A stretch of 64,000 nt of DNA. Origin: an uncultured Oscillospiraceae bacterium (GTDB lineage: Bacteria > Bacillota > Clostridia > Oscillospirales > Ruminococcaceae). Positions 43,558 to 51,852 of the stretch are shown here, piece after piece (positions within the stretch are counted from its first letter, which is position 1; each line of letters starts with the position of its first letter). The position numbers were made by a program, and so were the translations under genes. The stretch lies in NCBI GenBank assembly GCA_900547455.1, contig URGV01000005.1, positions 1-64,000 on the forward strand, written 5' to 3'. Under the pieces are notes generated by a model. The model ran no database searches, had not been told where the DNA came from, and saw only the letters and a program-made list of their open reading frames with translations.

Positions 43558-43590
43558 TTTCAGCTTTTTTTCAGCTTGATGCGGTAGAAT
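43558..43590 (+). promoter_or_regulatory. Candidate response-regulator site: 11-bp-phased direct repeat before a -10 box
   Basis: TTTCAGCTT occurs at 43558-43566 and again at 43569-43577, exactly 11 bp apart, and TAGAAT (43585-43590) follows where the repeat would cover the -35 region. This is how OmpR/PhoB-family activators usually bind. It fits autoregulation by the response regulator encoded 0.9 kb downstream and may also affect the divergent VTC operon. Confidence 0.6.
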
Positions 43591-43659
43591 AAAAGACAGA
43601 AAAAGGATGGAAAGGACAGGCCGTTTGTGTTATGATGAAAAAAACAGGAGGGATGCCAG

Positions 43660-44451
43660 ATGTTCGAGATTGCAAGGATGGATTATACACAGTATCGGAA
43701 GCACTTTTTCCCAAAACAGCAGGACGGGTGGGACATCCTCTCTTGCTGCTTTGCAAGCCCGCTGCCACCGCAGCGCTGCCCGGCGCGGCTGTTCATTGAC
43801 GACAATTGCAGGCCCCGCAGCGCGGCGGTGGTGATGGGGGACTTTGTCTTCTTGTCCGGCGAGCCGAAGCTTTCCTTTTTGAAGGAGGTTGCCGGTCGGG
43901 ACGGCCTGCTGCTCATCGCCAGAAATGAGGGTTGGCAGGAACAGCTGCCCGCACTTGCCGGGGAGAGTTTTGCAGATTATAAATGTTACCCGCGCTACAG
44001 GTTTTCCCTTGCGGCGAAGGAAGATCATTTGCAGCAAATTCTCTCCTCCCTGCCGGAAGGAATGAGGCTGGAGCGGATCGACCAAAGCTGGTTTGAGTAC
44101 AGCCGCAAGGTTGCGTGGATGCGGGACTTCTGCTCTCAGTTTACCTGCTGGGAGGACTATGCGCGGTGGGGCTGCGGGTTTCTTTTGACCCGGGAGGGCA
44201 GGCCGCTCAGCGGGGCCTCGTCGTATCTGGTTTCGGAGAGCGGTTTCACCATCCAGGTACAGACCGAGGACAGCCAGCAGGGCAGGGGGTACGCCAAATT
44301 CCCCAGCGCCGCACTGATTGCCGCCGCGCTGGAGCAGGGAATCTACCCCGACTGGGATGCGGACAATGAGGCTTCCGCGCGCCTAGCACAGCGGCTGGGC
44401 TACCAGCTGGAGGGAAGCTATGAAACCATTTTGGTGCAGCAACGAGTTTGA
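43660..44451 (+). CDS. GNAT acetyltransferase-like protein
   Basis: 263 residues. Only the C-terminal part (about 165-260) shows a GNAT fold: SGASSYLVSESGFTIQVQTEDSQQGRGYAKFPSAALIAAALEQGIYPDWDADNEASARLAQRLGYQLEGSYET, as in the GNAT_acetyltr_2 family; the N-terminal half is family specific. Substrate unknown. ATG 43660 follows CAGGAGGG; a TATGAT box lies at 43631-43636. The regulator gene begins 17 nt after its end, so it is likely part of that operon. Confidence 0.82.
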   Translation: MFEIARMDYTQYRKHFFPKQQDGWDILSCCFASPLPPQRCPARLFIDDNCRPRSAAVVMGDFVFLSGEPKLSFLKEVAGRDGLLLIARNEGWQEQLPALAGESFADYKCYPRYRFSLAAKEDHLQQILSSLPEGMRLERIDQSWFEYSRKVAWMRDFCSQFTCWEDYARWGCGFLLTREGRPLSGASSYLVSESGFTIQVQTEDSQQGRGYAKFPSAALIAAALEQGIYPDWDADNEASARLAQRLGYQLEGSYETILVQQRV

Positions 44452-44468
44452 GAACAGGAGGATGGTCG

Positions 44469-45143
44469 ATGAGAGTTTTGATCGTGGAGGACGAAAAGAG
44501 GCTGGCTCAGGCTCTGGGACAGATCATGGAGGAGCAGCACTACCAGGTGGACATCGTCTATGACGGGGCGGACGGGCTGGACTACGCCCTGAGCGGCCAG
44601 TACGACATTGTGATTCTGGACGTGATGCTGCCCCAAAAGGACGGCTTTGAAGTGGTGCATGAGCTGCGGGAACAGAAGATTTCAACCCCGGTGCTGATGC
44701 TTACCGCCCGGGACGACATCAGCGACAAGGTGCAGGGGCTGGACTGCGGCGCGGACGACTATATGACCAAGCCCTTTTCTCCGGAGGAGTTGCTGGCCCG
44801 CATCCGCGCGCTTTCCCGCCGGCAGGGAGATGTGCTGCTCGAGGACATCCACTGGGCGGACTTGACCCTCAAGCTTTCTTCCCGCACGCTGCACTGCGGC
44901 GCAAAGTCGGTCAGCCTGGGCTTTAAGGAGTTTGAGGTGCTGAAGATTCTGCTGGCAAACCCCAACGGCATCGTCTCCAAGGAGGAGCTGATCGTCAAGG
45001 TGTGGGGCAGCGATTCCAACGCCGAGGACAACAATGTCGAGGCTTACATCTCCTTCTTGCGCAAGAAGTTTTTCTATCTTGGCTCCCGGACGGGGATTGG
45101 GACGGTGCGCAAGGTGGGCTATCATCTGGAGGAGAATGCGTAA
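44469..45143 (+). CDS. OmpR/PhoB-family response regulator
   Basis: 224 residues. Receiver domain with acidic pair ED (7-8), phospho-acceptor Asp51, LTARDD and Lys in MTKPFSPEELL, then a winged-helix DNA-binding domain (about 130-222, ending NVEAYISFLRKKFFYL ... GTVRKVGYHL). ATG 44469 is preferred over the upstream TTG because AGGAGG lies 6 nt before it. The kinase gene follows with no gap. Target genes unknown; see the direct repeat at 43558-43577. Confidence 0.95.
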   Translation: MRVLIVEDEKRLAQALGQIMEEQHYQVDIVYDGADGLDYALSGQYDIVILDVMLPQKDGFEVVHELREQKISTPVLMLTARDDISDKVQGLDCGADDYMTKPFSPEELLARIRALSRRQGDVLLEDIHWADLTLKLSSRTLHCGAKSVSLGFKEFEVLKILLANPNGIVSKEELIVKVWGSDSNAEDNNVEAYISFLRKKFFYLGSRTGIGTVRKVGYHLEENA

Positions 45144-46448
45144 ATGACCAAAGAGCTTCGCAAAAAATTTATCCTCATCAACATGGCCCTGGTGGGGACG
45201 GTGCTGCTGATCGTCTTTGCGGTGCTGTGCTTTCAGAATTACCAGCGGCTGGAGCAGGACAGCATGCGGGTGATGGAGCGCTATTTTAACGACAACGGCG
45301 CCCGCCCGGTTCCCGAGCTGGAATTTGACAAAAAGCGGGAGTGGAGAAATTTCCCACTCATGCTGTCCTTCTGCGCGGTGGTGGACAGCAATGGGGAGCT
45401 GGTCTCCTACCAGAGCGACAACCTCACGGTCAGCGAGGCGACGGTGAGCCAGGCTGTGGAGGCGGCGCTGGACAAGATGGAATCCAGTGGAAAAAACAGC
45501 GGAACGCTGAGCGGGCTGGACCTGCGGTATCTGGCGCGGGGACAGCAGGGACAGATGTGGATTGCCTTTGTTGACCGCACCCAGGAGTACGCCTCAATGC
45601 GTTCCTTTTTGACCTCCGCTCTGCAGCTGGGGGCGGCGGGGCTGATCGCGTTGTTCCTCATCAGCTTCTTTTTGTCGGCGTGGGTGGTGCGGCCGGTGGA
45701 GCGCAGCTGGGCGCAGCAGCGGCAGTTTGTGGCCGACGCCTCGCACGAGCTCAAAACTCCGCTAACGGTCATCCTGGCCAACACCGGCATCCTGCTCTCC
45801 CACCCGGATGAGACCATCGCCCAGCAGCAACGCTGGGTGCGCAACACCCAGGAGGAAGCGGTGAACATGAAAAAGCTGGTGGACGAGATGCTCTATCTGG
45901 CGCGCACCGACGCCACCCAGCAGATGGTCTACAGCCTTGTCAACCTCAGCGACCTTGTCTGGAGCAGCGTGCTGCCCTTTGAGTCGGTGGCCTTTGAGCA
46001 GGGGCTGGAGCTGGAGAGCGACATCGCCGAGGGCATCTCGCTGCAGGCGGATGAGGGAAGTCTGCAGGAGCTGCTGCGCATCCTGCTGGACAACGCCTGC
46101 AAGTACTGCGCGCCCAAGGGCAGCATCTTTGTGAGGCTGGAATGGGGCAAGGAGCAGGAGAAGGCAATCCTGAGCGTGCGCAACACCCTGGCCGAAAAGC
46201 TGCCGCTCGAGGAGCTGGAGCGCCTGTTCGAGCGGTTTTACCGGATGGATAAGGCGCGCAACCGGGAGAAGGGCGGCTATGGACTGGGGCTTGCCATCGC
46301 CAAGAGCATTGTGGAAAAGCACCACGGCAAGATTGCCGCCAGCCAGACCGAGGAGGACATCCAGTTCACCGTCACCCTGCCGGTCAAGGAGCACCGGCAA
46401 AAGAAAAAATTGCTGCCGGTTCGGATGCCGGGCAGCGGGAAAGAATGA
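45144..46448 (+). CDS. Sensor histidine kinase
   Basis: 434 residues. Two membrane helices (about 9-30 and 158-180) flank an extracellular sensor of about 125 residues; no clear HAMP. HisKA box with His201 in ADASHELKTPLTVI and a HATPase_c domain (N box DNACKYCAPKG, G boxes GGYGLGLAIAKSIV). A basic tail ends the protein. It starts directly after the regulator stop codon. The signal is unknown; the extracellular loop has no recognisable fold. Confidence 0.95.
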   Translation: MTKELRKKFILINMALVGTVLLIVFAVLCFQNYQRLEQDSMRVMERYFNDNGARPVPELEFDKKREWRNFPLMLSFCAVVDSNGELVSYQSDNLTVSEATVSQAVEAALDKMESSGKNSGTLSGLDLRYLARGQQGQMWIAFVDRTQEYASMRSFLTSALQLGAAGLIALFLISFFLSAWVVRPVERSWAQQRQFVADASHELKTPLTVILANTGILLSHPDETIAQQQRWVRNTQEEAVNMKKLVDEMLYLARTDATQQMVYSLVNLSDLVWSSVLPFESVAFEQGLELESDIAEGISLQADEGSLQELLRILLDNACKYCAPKGSIFVRLEWGKEQEKAILSVRNTLAEKLPLEELERLFERFYRMDKARNREKGGYGLGLAIAKSIVEKHHGKIAASQTEEDIQFTVTLPVKEHRQKKKLLPVRMPGSGKE

Positions 46449-46472
46449 TTGGCGGTTTTGGAAAAATAAACT

Positions 46473-46501
46473 TGCACACAAGGGTGTTTTTTAGTATAAT
46501 T
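46473..46501 (+). promoter_or_regulatory. Promoter of the threonine aldolase gene
   Basis: TTGCAC (46473-46478), 17-bp spacer, TATAAT (46496-46501). Confidence 0.8.
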
Positions 46502-46567
46502 TATCTATAGATGGGCGGGAAGGTCCCATTGATTTGATGACAGGATATCCAAAGGGAGGTCATTTTG

Positions 46568-47611
46568 ATGCAAACAGAGAGAAAATGGATTGATTTAAGA
46601 AGCGACACCGTCACCCAGCCGACCCAGCAGATGCGGGAGGCGATGTTTAACGCCCAGGTGGGCGACGACGTCTACGGCGACGACCCGACCATGAACGAGC
46701 TGGAGAAGAAGGCCGCCGAGATGCTCGGCAAGGAGGCGGCGCTGTTTATGGCCAGCGGCACGATGGGCAACGCGGTAGCGGTGATGTCCCACACCAGCCG
46801 CGGCGACGAGATCATCCTGTCCGACACCGCGCATATTGTTGCTCACGAGGTCGGCGGCGCGGCGGTGCTGTCCCAGGCGTTTATCCGCACCCTGCACTTT
46901 GAAAACGGCATCTTCGACGCCGAACAGATTCGCTCGGCCATCCGCGACCGCAGCAACATCCACTATCCGCGCACCGGCTTAATCTGCGTGGAGGAGCCGC
47001 TGGCGACCGGCAAGGTTGTCCCGCTGGACAAGCTGCAGGCGGTCTATAAAATGGCGAAAGAGGAGGGCCTGCCGGTCCACATGGACGGCGCGCGCATCTT
47101 TAACGCCGCCACCGCCTTAGGGGTGGACGTCAAGGAGATTGCCGCCTGCGCCGATTCGGTCATGTTCTGCCTGTCCAAGGGCCTGTGCGCACCGGTCGGC
47201 TCGATGCTGGTGGGCAGCAAGGAGTACATCGAGCGCGCCCGCCGCAACCGCAAGATGCTGGGCGGCGGCATGCGCCAGTGCGGATTTTTGGCGGCAGCCG
47301 GTTTGATTGCGCTGGAGGTGATGACCAAGCGCCTGCAGGAGGACCACGACAACGCCAAATATATGGCGCAGCGCCTGCAGCAGATGCCTGGGGTCAGCCT
47401 GGACATGAGCTCGGTGGAGATCAACATGGTGTTCTTTAAGCTGGACGCGCCGCAGCAGGTGATAGACACCCTGCCGGAGAAGATGCTGGAACAGGGCGTC
47501 AAGATCAACGGCATTGAGGACGGCGAGTTCCGCTTTGTCACCACCAACGACACCAGCCGCGAGGACATCGACCGGGCGCTGGATATTTTTGAATCGATTA
47601 TTCGTGGATAG
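46568..47611 (+). CDS. ltaE: Low-specificity L-threonine aldolase
   Basis: 347 residues. Beta-eliminating lyase fold; WIDLRSDTVTQPT start, GDDVYGDDPT, the PLP-ring His in TAHIVAHEVGG, Asp173 (HMDGAR) and PLP Lys204 in FCLSKGLCAPVGS. The usual LSKGLGAP has Cys207 in place of Gly. It splits L-threonine or L-allo-threonine into glycine and acetaldehyde. ATG 46568 lies 8 nt after GGGAGG; the preceding TTG is not needed. Confidence 0.92.
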   Translation: MQTERKWIDLRSDTVTQPTQQMREAMFNAQVGDDVYGDDPTMNELEKKAAEMLGKEAALFMASGTMGNAVAVMSHTSRGDEIILSDTAHIVAHEVGGAAVLSQAFIRTLHFENGIFDAEQIRSAIRDRSNIHYPRTGLICVEEPLATGKVVPLDKLQAVYKMAKEEGLPVHMDGARIFNAATALGVDVKEIAACADSVMFCLSKGLCAPVGSMLVGSKEYIERARRNRKMLGGGMRQCGFLAAAGLIALEVMTKRLQEDHDNAKYMAQRLQQMPGVSLDMSSVEINMVFFKLDAPQQVIDTLPEKMLEQGVKINGIEDGEFRFVTTNDTSREDIDRALDIFESIIRG

Positions 47612-47618
47612 AAGAAAT

Positions 47619-47652
47619 AAAAAAAGCGAGGACGGCTGTCCTCGCTTTTTTT
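47619..47652 (+). terminator. Terminator of the threonine aldolase gene
   Basis: A perfect AGCGAGGAC/GTCCTCGCT stem with A and T runs on each side. Confidence 0.9.
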
Positions 47653-47677
47653 GTTTTCTTCGCCGGGGAGAGGGAGC

Positions 47678-47711
47678 AAAAAAAGCGGGCGCCCGGGAAG
47701 GGCGTCCGCTT
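47678..47711 (-). terminator. Terminator of the Cys-rich surface protein gene
   Basis: A 12-bp stem with one G-T pair (47683-47694 with 47700-47711); the T-run lies on the minus strand, serving the gene that ends at 47723. Confidence 0.85.
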
Positions 47712-47722
47712 GCGGGGCTTTT

Positions 47723-48412
47723 TTAGAGGATGCGCACGATACGGATGTTGGCGTTGGTGACATTGACGCTGCCCGCGGAGGTGTTTGAAAGGGAGATGTT
47801 GCCGGTGGTGCCGCAGGGGACGGTGACGATGGTGGCGGCGCTGAGCGATTCGAGCTGGCCGGTGGCGCCGACGGTGGATGCCGACTCGGAGCCGGGGATG
47901 ACCGCGCCGCCGGACAGCAGCGCCATCGAGACGGCGACGTTGGTGCCGGTGGCGACGGCGACATTGGCATTGTACTCCACCAGGTAGACGCCGGGGCAGG
48001 CCAGGGTGAAGGCGGATGTACCGGCGGTGTGCTGGATGCAGTTGCCGCTGGAGAGCCGGTCGGTGGCGAACAGGACAGGGTTGTTGGTGGTGACGGTCTG
48101 CTCGGCCTCGTTGACGGCGCTTAAATAGCTGGGGCCGCTGGGGCAGACGGAGCCGGAGCCGGTGCCGGTGCTCTGGCAGCAGCTGGGGCAGGTGTTCTGA
48201 CAGCAGGCGTTTTGCCAGCAGCAGCAGTTGGGAAGGGTGTCCAGATCATAGGAGATCTGGTCATATCTTGCCAGGGCGCAGCGGGCATAGTCGTTGAGAT
48301 AGCCGTTGGCGCAGACATAGGCCGGCTGGCTGGCAGAGGAAGTGTTGGAGCCGCAGGTGCAAGTGGGGGTACAGGTGCAGGGGCTGCAGCAGCATGGATT
48401 GCAGTATGCCAT
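47723..48412 (-). CDS. Cys-rich protein with exosporium/TNF-like C-terminal domain
   Basis: 229 residues. The N-terminal region (1-100) has over 20 Cys in clusters (CNPCCCSPCTC, CTPTCTCG, NCCCWQNACCQNTC). The C-terminal region (about 110-229) is a Ser/Thr/Ala/Val-rich beta domain (FATDRLSSGNCIQH, CPGVYLVEYNANVAV, ending VTNANIRIVRIL) like the jelly-roll C-terminal domain of BclA-type spore and collagen-like surface proteins. There is no signal peptide, which fits assembly on a spore surface from the mother cell; this is inference. ATG 48412 (GAGGTGG upstream) starts MAYCNP; the longer frame is not supported. Confidence 0.72.
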   Translation of the reverse strand: MAYCNPCCCSPCTCTPTCTCGSNTSSASQPAYVCANGYLNDYARCALARYDQISYDLDTLPNCCCWQNACCQNTCPSCCQSTGTGSGSVCPSGPSYLSAVNEAEQTVTTNNPVLFATDRLSSGNCIQHTAGTSAFTLACPGVYLVEYNANVAVATGTNVAVSMALLSGGAVIPGSESASTVGATGQLESLSAATIVTVPCGTTGNISLSNTSAGSVNVTNANIRIVRIL

Positions 48413-48512
48413 GGATTCCACCTCGTTTAGAAAAGATACTGGTAAACAGTGCCGCAAACAGGTGCTGCGGCATTACCACTCTATGCCCGGGGTGCAAAAA
48501 GTGTTTCTTTTG

Positions 48513-48547
48513 GCCGAAGCGCGGCAGGGGCAAAGGTGCGCTTCGGC
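48513..48547. repeat. 10-bp inverted repeat between the divergent surface protein genes
   Basis: GCCGAAGCGC (48513-48522) pairs perfectly with GCGCTTCGGC (48538-48547). A shorter TGCCGCA/TGCGGCA pair lies near 48450-48474. No gene fits 48413-48660. Confidence 0.5.
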
Positions 48548-48648
48548 GCCCCGGTGTCCCACAAAGCGGGCGTGGCACTGGTGATTTTGCGCAAAAAAGG
48601 GGCCGATTTTTCTTTTGGGGCATCAGGCATTTTTTGCGGCAAAGCGGA

Positions 48649-48677
48649 TATACAAACGCGCGCGGGTGTGGTATAAT
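48649..48677 (+). promoter_or_regulatory. Promoter of the Big_2 surface protein gene
   Basis: TATAAT (48672-48677) with a weak TATACA -35 (48649-48654) at 17 bp. Confidence 0.55.
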
Positions 48678-48695
48678 GGGGAAAAAATCAACCAT

Positions 48696-48756
48696 CAGGC
48701 AAACCGCAAAAGGGGTACCCCTTTTGCGTCTTTCAGAAAAGCTGAAAGACAGCCTG
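48696..48756 (+). other. Three-stem leader of the Big_2 surface protein gene
   Basis: CAGGC (48696-48700) pairs with GCCTG (48752-48756), enclosing a perfect 24-bp palindrome (48705-48728) and a 9-bp stem GTCTTTCAG/CTGAAAGAC (48728-48736 with 48742-48750). It looks like a three-way junction between promoter and ribosome binding site. Known riboswitch consensus sequences were not recognised. Confidence 0.55.
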
Positions 48757-48786
48757 CCAACAGGAAACCCCGAAGGAGGAATGAGA

Positions 48787-50931
48787 ATGAAGAAAAGACT
48801 GTTCAGCCCGCTGCTAGCCGCAGCATTAGCAGCGGCATTAGCCGCGGCGGTGGCGCTGACCGCGGCCACCCTGCCGGCCTTTGCGGACGGAGGGGAAGAA
48901 ACCCCCATCACCATCGGCCAGTCGCAGCAGCAGGCGGAGTGCACCTGCACCGCGCTGTGCACCGGGGACAGTGTCAATGCGGATTGCCCGGTGTGCGGGG
49001 CCGGGGGAGCGGATTTGACCGCCTGCGAGGGGACAGCCACAGCCAGGGCGGCAGCCCTAGCTGCACCTTTGGCGGATGGGGATACGGTCTATGTGGGCGG
49101 CGTGGCGCTCAGTGGCAGTACAGGCAGCCCCGCCTACGCCACGACGGACGAGAGCGGCAATGTTTCAACAACGGGCGCATCTGCCGACAAATACAACATC
49201 AAGTGGGACGGCAGCACCCTGACCTTGAACGGCGCGAAAATCAAGGGTGGCACCTCTAGTGGATCCCTTTACGCCACCGTAGGCATCTACGCATTCAGCA
49301 GTTCCGGGGACGTGTCGTTGAACATTGCATTGCAGGGCGTAAACGAGATTTTCGATAGCAGTCACGGGATTTGGGTGTATTCATCTTCTAACGACACAGC
49401 CAGCCTGGCCATCACGGGCGAGAACGGCAGCACTCTGATTGCCAGTGGCAGTTCAAGTGGAATCCTGGTTCAGAGCAACAGCGGCAATGCCACCCTGACT
49501 ATCCAGAACGCCGATGTCACAGCCGAAAATAGTAGTTCCTCCGGCGATGGTGTAACAGTGCGGGCCGGCAGTAGTTCGTCAGCCTCTCTGACTGTGGATG
49601 GCGGCAGCTTGACAGCGACTGGCAAGAACGACAACGATGCGGGCATCCGATATACCTTTGGTAGCAGCAGTTCTGGCTCCGGGACGCCCAGCCTGACCGT
49701 CAGCGGCAATACCATCGTGCGGGCCAACGGCGGTATCAGCGACAACTCCAGCACTGATATCCAGATTGGAGTAGGCGATAATTCTTCAGGCGGCATCGTT
49801 TTTGACGGCAACAAGGGCACCGTGTACGGCAATGTGACCTTGCAGGAGGATTTGACCATCGGCGAGGGCGAGAGCCTGACGCTGGATGACGGTGCAAGCC
49901 TGAACACGGGCAATTATACTTTGACAGTGAACGGCGGCACCTTGACAGACAACGTGACAGGTGATGTAATCTATAAAGTCACCGGCGTGTCGCTGGACAA
50001 GACCAGCCTGAACCTGAACCCGGGAAAGGAAGGCACTCTGACCGCCACCATCACGCCGAGCAACGCCACCAACCAAAATGTGACGTGGGAGAGCAGCCCC
50101 AGCGGCATCGTGACAATCTCGCCCTCAGCGGACACCAAAACGGCCACTATCACCGCAATAGGTGCAAGTGGAAGCACCGCCACCATCACCGTCACCACAA
50201 ATGACGGCAGCGAGAAATCTGCCACCTGCACTGTGACGGTCACTGAGCCACCCACCGTCTCCGTCACCTCTGTGACGCTGGACAAAACCAGCCTGGCCCT
50301 GGATGTGGGCGGCAGCGATACCCTGACAGCAACGGTGGAGCCTGACAATGCCACCACCAAGACTGTGACGTGGAGCACCAGCGATAAAAATGTCGCCACT
50401 GTGCAGGACGGCGTTGTTACCGCTGTAGGCGCAGGCAAAGCGACCATCACCGCCGCCGCTTCGGACGGCAGCGGCAAAACCGCCACCTGCGAAGTGACGG
50501 TCAACGGCCCGGTAGTCCCCCCACAGCCCAGCGACCCGGCCCCCAGCCAGCCGGACGGCAGCGGCAGCACCGGCAGCTCCAGCAGCTCCGCGCCCCGGCA
50601 ACAAGGCCCGGTGGTGCACAATGTCAGCAACTCCAGCGCCTACCGCAAGGGCGAGTACGAGTTTTGGATGAAGGTGCGGACGAAGATTGTCTCCGCCAAC
50701 CCCGGCGAGGTCATCGAGGTCAACGCCCGCGACAACGACAAGATGCCAAACTCGGTGATGCAGGCCCTTGCCGCGAAGGAAAACGTCACCCTTCGTATCC
50801 GCTGGAACGATGGGGAGGAGATTGTGATTCCTTCCGCCGCGGCCCTGCAGGAGAAGATGCGGATGTTCTATCCGCTGTCCTACCTTGCAAAATTTGACTT
50901 TGCGCAGACCCCGGCCAAAAAGGTGAAATAA
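48787..50931 (+). CDS. Secreted surface protein with beta-repeat region and two Big_2 domains
   Basis: 714 residues. Signal peptide with cleavage after AFA (33), a Cys cluster CTCTALCTGDSVNADCPVC (about 51-69), a Ser/Gly/Asn-rich repeated beta region (about 95-390, solenoid-like LTVDGGSLTATGKNDNDAGI units), two bacterial Ig-like 2 domains (about 398-490 and 493-572: VSLDKTSLNL ... WESS, VTLDKTSLALDVGGSDTLTATVEP), a Pro/Ser linker (about 575-612) and a C-terminal domain found in other clostridial surface proteins (EVNARDNDKMPNSV ... LRIRWNDGEEIVIP). No LPxTG or SLH anchor is seen. ATG 48787 is 7 nt after AAGGAGG. Probably an adhesin or extracellular binding protein. Confidence 0.85.
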   Translation: MKKRLFSPLLAAALAAALAAAVALTAATLPAFADGGEETPITIGQSQQQAECTCTALCTGDSVNADCPVCGAGGADLTACEGTATARAAALAAPLADGDTVYVGGVALSGSTGSPAYATTDESGNVSTTGASADKYNIKWDGSTLTLNGAKIKGGTSSGSLYATVGIYAFSSSGDVSLNIALQGVNEIFDSSHGIWVYSSSNDTASLAITGENGSTLIASGSSSGILVQSNSGNATLTIQNADVTAENSSSSGDGVTVRAGSSSSASLTVDGGSLTATGKNDNDAGIRYTFGSSSSGSGTPSLTVSGNTIVRANGGISDNSSTDIQIGVGDNSSGGIVFDGNKGTVYGNVTLQEDLTIGEGESLTLDDGASLNTGNYTLTVNGGTLTDNVTGDVIYKVTGVSLDKTSLNLNPGKEGTLTATITPSNATNQNVTWESSPSGIVTISPSADTKTATITAIGASGSTATITVTTNDGSEKSATCTVTVTEPPTVSVTSVTLDKTSLALDVGGSDTLTATVEPDNATTKTVTWSTSDKNVATVQDGVVTAVGAGKATITAAASDGSGKTATCEVTVNGPVVPPQPSDPAPSQPDGSGSTGSSSSSAPRQQGPVVHNVSNSSAYRKGEYEFWMKVRTKIVSANPGEVIEVNARDNDKMPNSVMQALAAKENVTLRIRWNDGEEIVIPSAAALQEKMRMFYPLSYLAKFDFAQTPAKKVK

Positions 50932-50945
50932 AAAAATCAAGCGGC

Positions 50946-50982
50946 AAAATCCGGCGGGAGAAGGCTCCTGCCGGATTTTTTT
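50946..50982 (+). terminator. Terminator of the Big_2 surface protein gene
   Basis: AAATCCGGCGGGAG pairs with CTCCTGCCGGATTT (one G-T) and is followed by TTTT. A second imperfect hairpin, AATAAAG...CTTTATT, follows at 50999-51036. Confidence 0.85.
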
Positions 50983-51059
50983 GCGCCCTCCAAACAGGAA
51001 TAAAGACCCACACCGGGGAGGTGCGGGCCTTTATTTAGGAGAGTATTATGAAGAAAAAA

Positions 51060-51345
51060 AGAAGTGATAAGAGGTTGTCAAAAATCACTGGTGAAGCCCC
51101 AAAGCGGGCTTCTTTATAAAAACAAACCGAAAGGTTTGGATTGTAGTTGGTCTGCCCCGCCCATTATGCCGGTATTCCGTCCACATAATGGGCTAACAGT
51201 TGTTCTATTTTTCGAAAAAGAACCGACGAAGAAAAAATATATCAAAAAAGAAATTGCGATCAGAACTGTTTGTTGGTCCGGCGTCCTCCTTTCCTTTGAC
51301 TGTATCTACAGTATATACCAAAGATGTGTATTTGGTATAGCACAG
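51060..51345. other. Hairpin-rich non-coding stretch, candidate dispersed repeat or small RNA
   Basis: Lower GC than its surroundings. Contains GAAGCCC/GGGCTTC (51093-51112), CAAACC-GAAA-GGTTTG with a tetraloop (51123-51138), CCCATTATG/CATAATGGG (51160-51192) and ATACCAAA/TTTGGTAT (51315-51338). The one open frame across it (51064-51351) lacks a ribosome binding site and follows these hairpins, so it is not called as a gene. Confidence 0.45.
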
Positions 51346-51371
51346 TTTTAAACAAATTTTGAAAGCTGTAC

Positions 51372-51407
51372 AAAAAAGGCGAACGGCCATTTTGGGCCGT
51401 TCGCCTT
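51372..51407 (-). terminator. Terminator of the 96-residue hypothetical gene
   Basis: A 13-bp perfect stem, AAGGCGAACGGCC with GGCCGTTCGCCTT; the T-run is on the minus strand. Confidence 0.88.
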
Positions 51408-51434
51408 GTGGGTTTTGCGGGGAAAATCCCGGGG

Positions 51435-51725
51435 TTAGCTGATGCGAATCTGCGCTGCCTTCTCCGGCTTAAAGTCGTTCTGCAGGTCGTAGATGTTGTG
51501 GGTAGTGGAGTCGCGCAGGACGCGGCCGTTCAGCGAATAGGTGCGGATGAAGCGCTTGTTGTCAACGGTGGTCCAGTACTCGGTGTCCCAGGTCAGATAG
51601 CCGTCGCCGTCGGTCTCCGGAGCCGGCAGCACAAAGTCTACCTGGCGGCCCGCTCTCATCAGTTCGATCAGGCTGTCATAGGTGACGTCCAGTTCTACTT
51701 TGTTTACGATATCGGTTGCTTTCAT
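51435..51725 (-). CDS. Small hypothetical protein
   Basis: 96 residues; not recognised. It has a helical start (KATDIVNKVELDVTYDSLIELMRAGRQVDFVLPA) and a beta-rich rest (YLTWDTEYWTTVDNKRFIRTYSLNGRVLRDSTTHNIYDLQN). No signal or membrane segment. ATG 51725 follows AAAGGAAAGGAA; the longer frame starting at 51821 is unlikely because it lies upstream of this site. Single gene with its own terminator. Confidence 0.75.
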   Translation of the reverse strand: MKATDIVNKVELDVTYDSLIELMRAGRQVDFVLPAPETDGDGYLTWDTEYWTTVDNKRFIRTYSLNGRVLRDSTTHNIYDLQNDFKPEKAAQIRIS

Positions 51726-51852
51726 GTCGATACATTCCTTTCCTTTAGCGTCCGTTTTCAAATGAAGGGGAAAACGGATTTTTACGCCCTTCATTATACT
51801 CTTTTTTGGGAAAATACACAATCCCTAAACCGAAAAACCGGCAAAAGAAATG

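Noticed and set aside
39500..46450. Defence island or prophage in the VTC/two-component region
   Set aside because: No integrase, transposase, nuclease, phage structural gene or tRNA junction is present; base composition is like the surroundings.
51064..51351. 95-residue frame in the gap after the Big_2 gene
   Set aside because: No ribosome binding site, overlaps several hairpins and lacks protein-like composition; described as a non-coding stretch instead.
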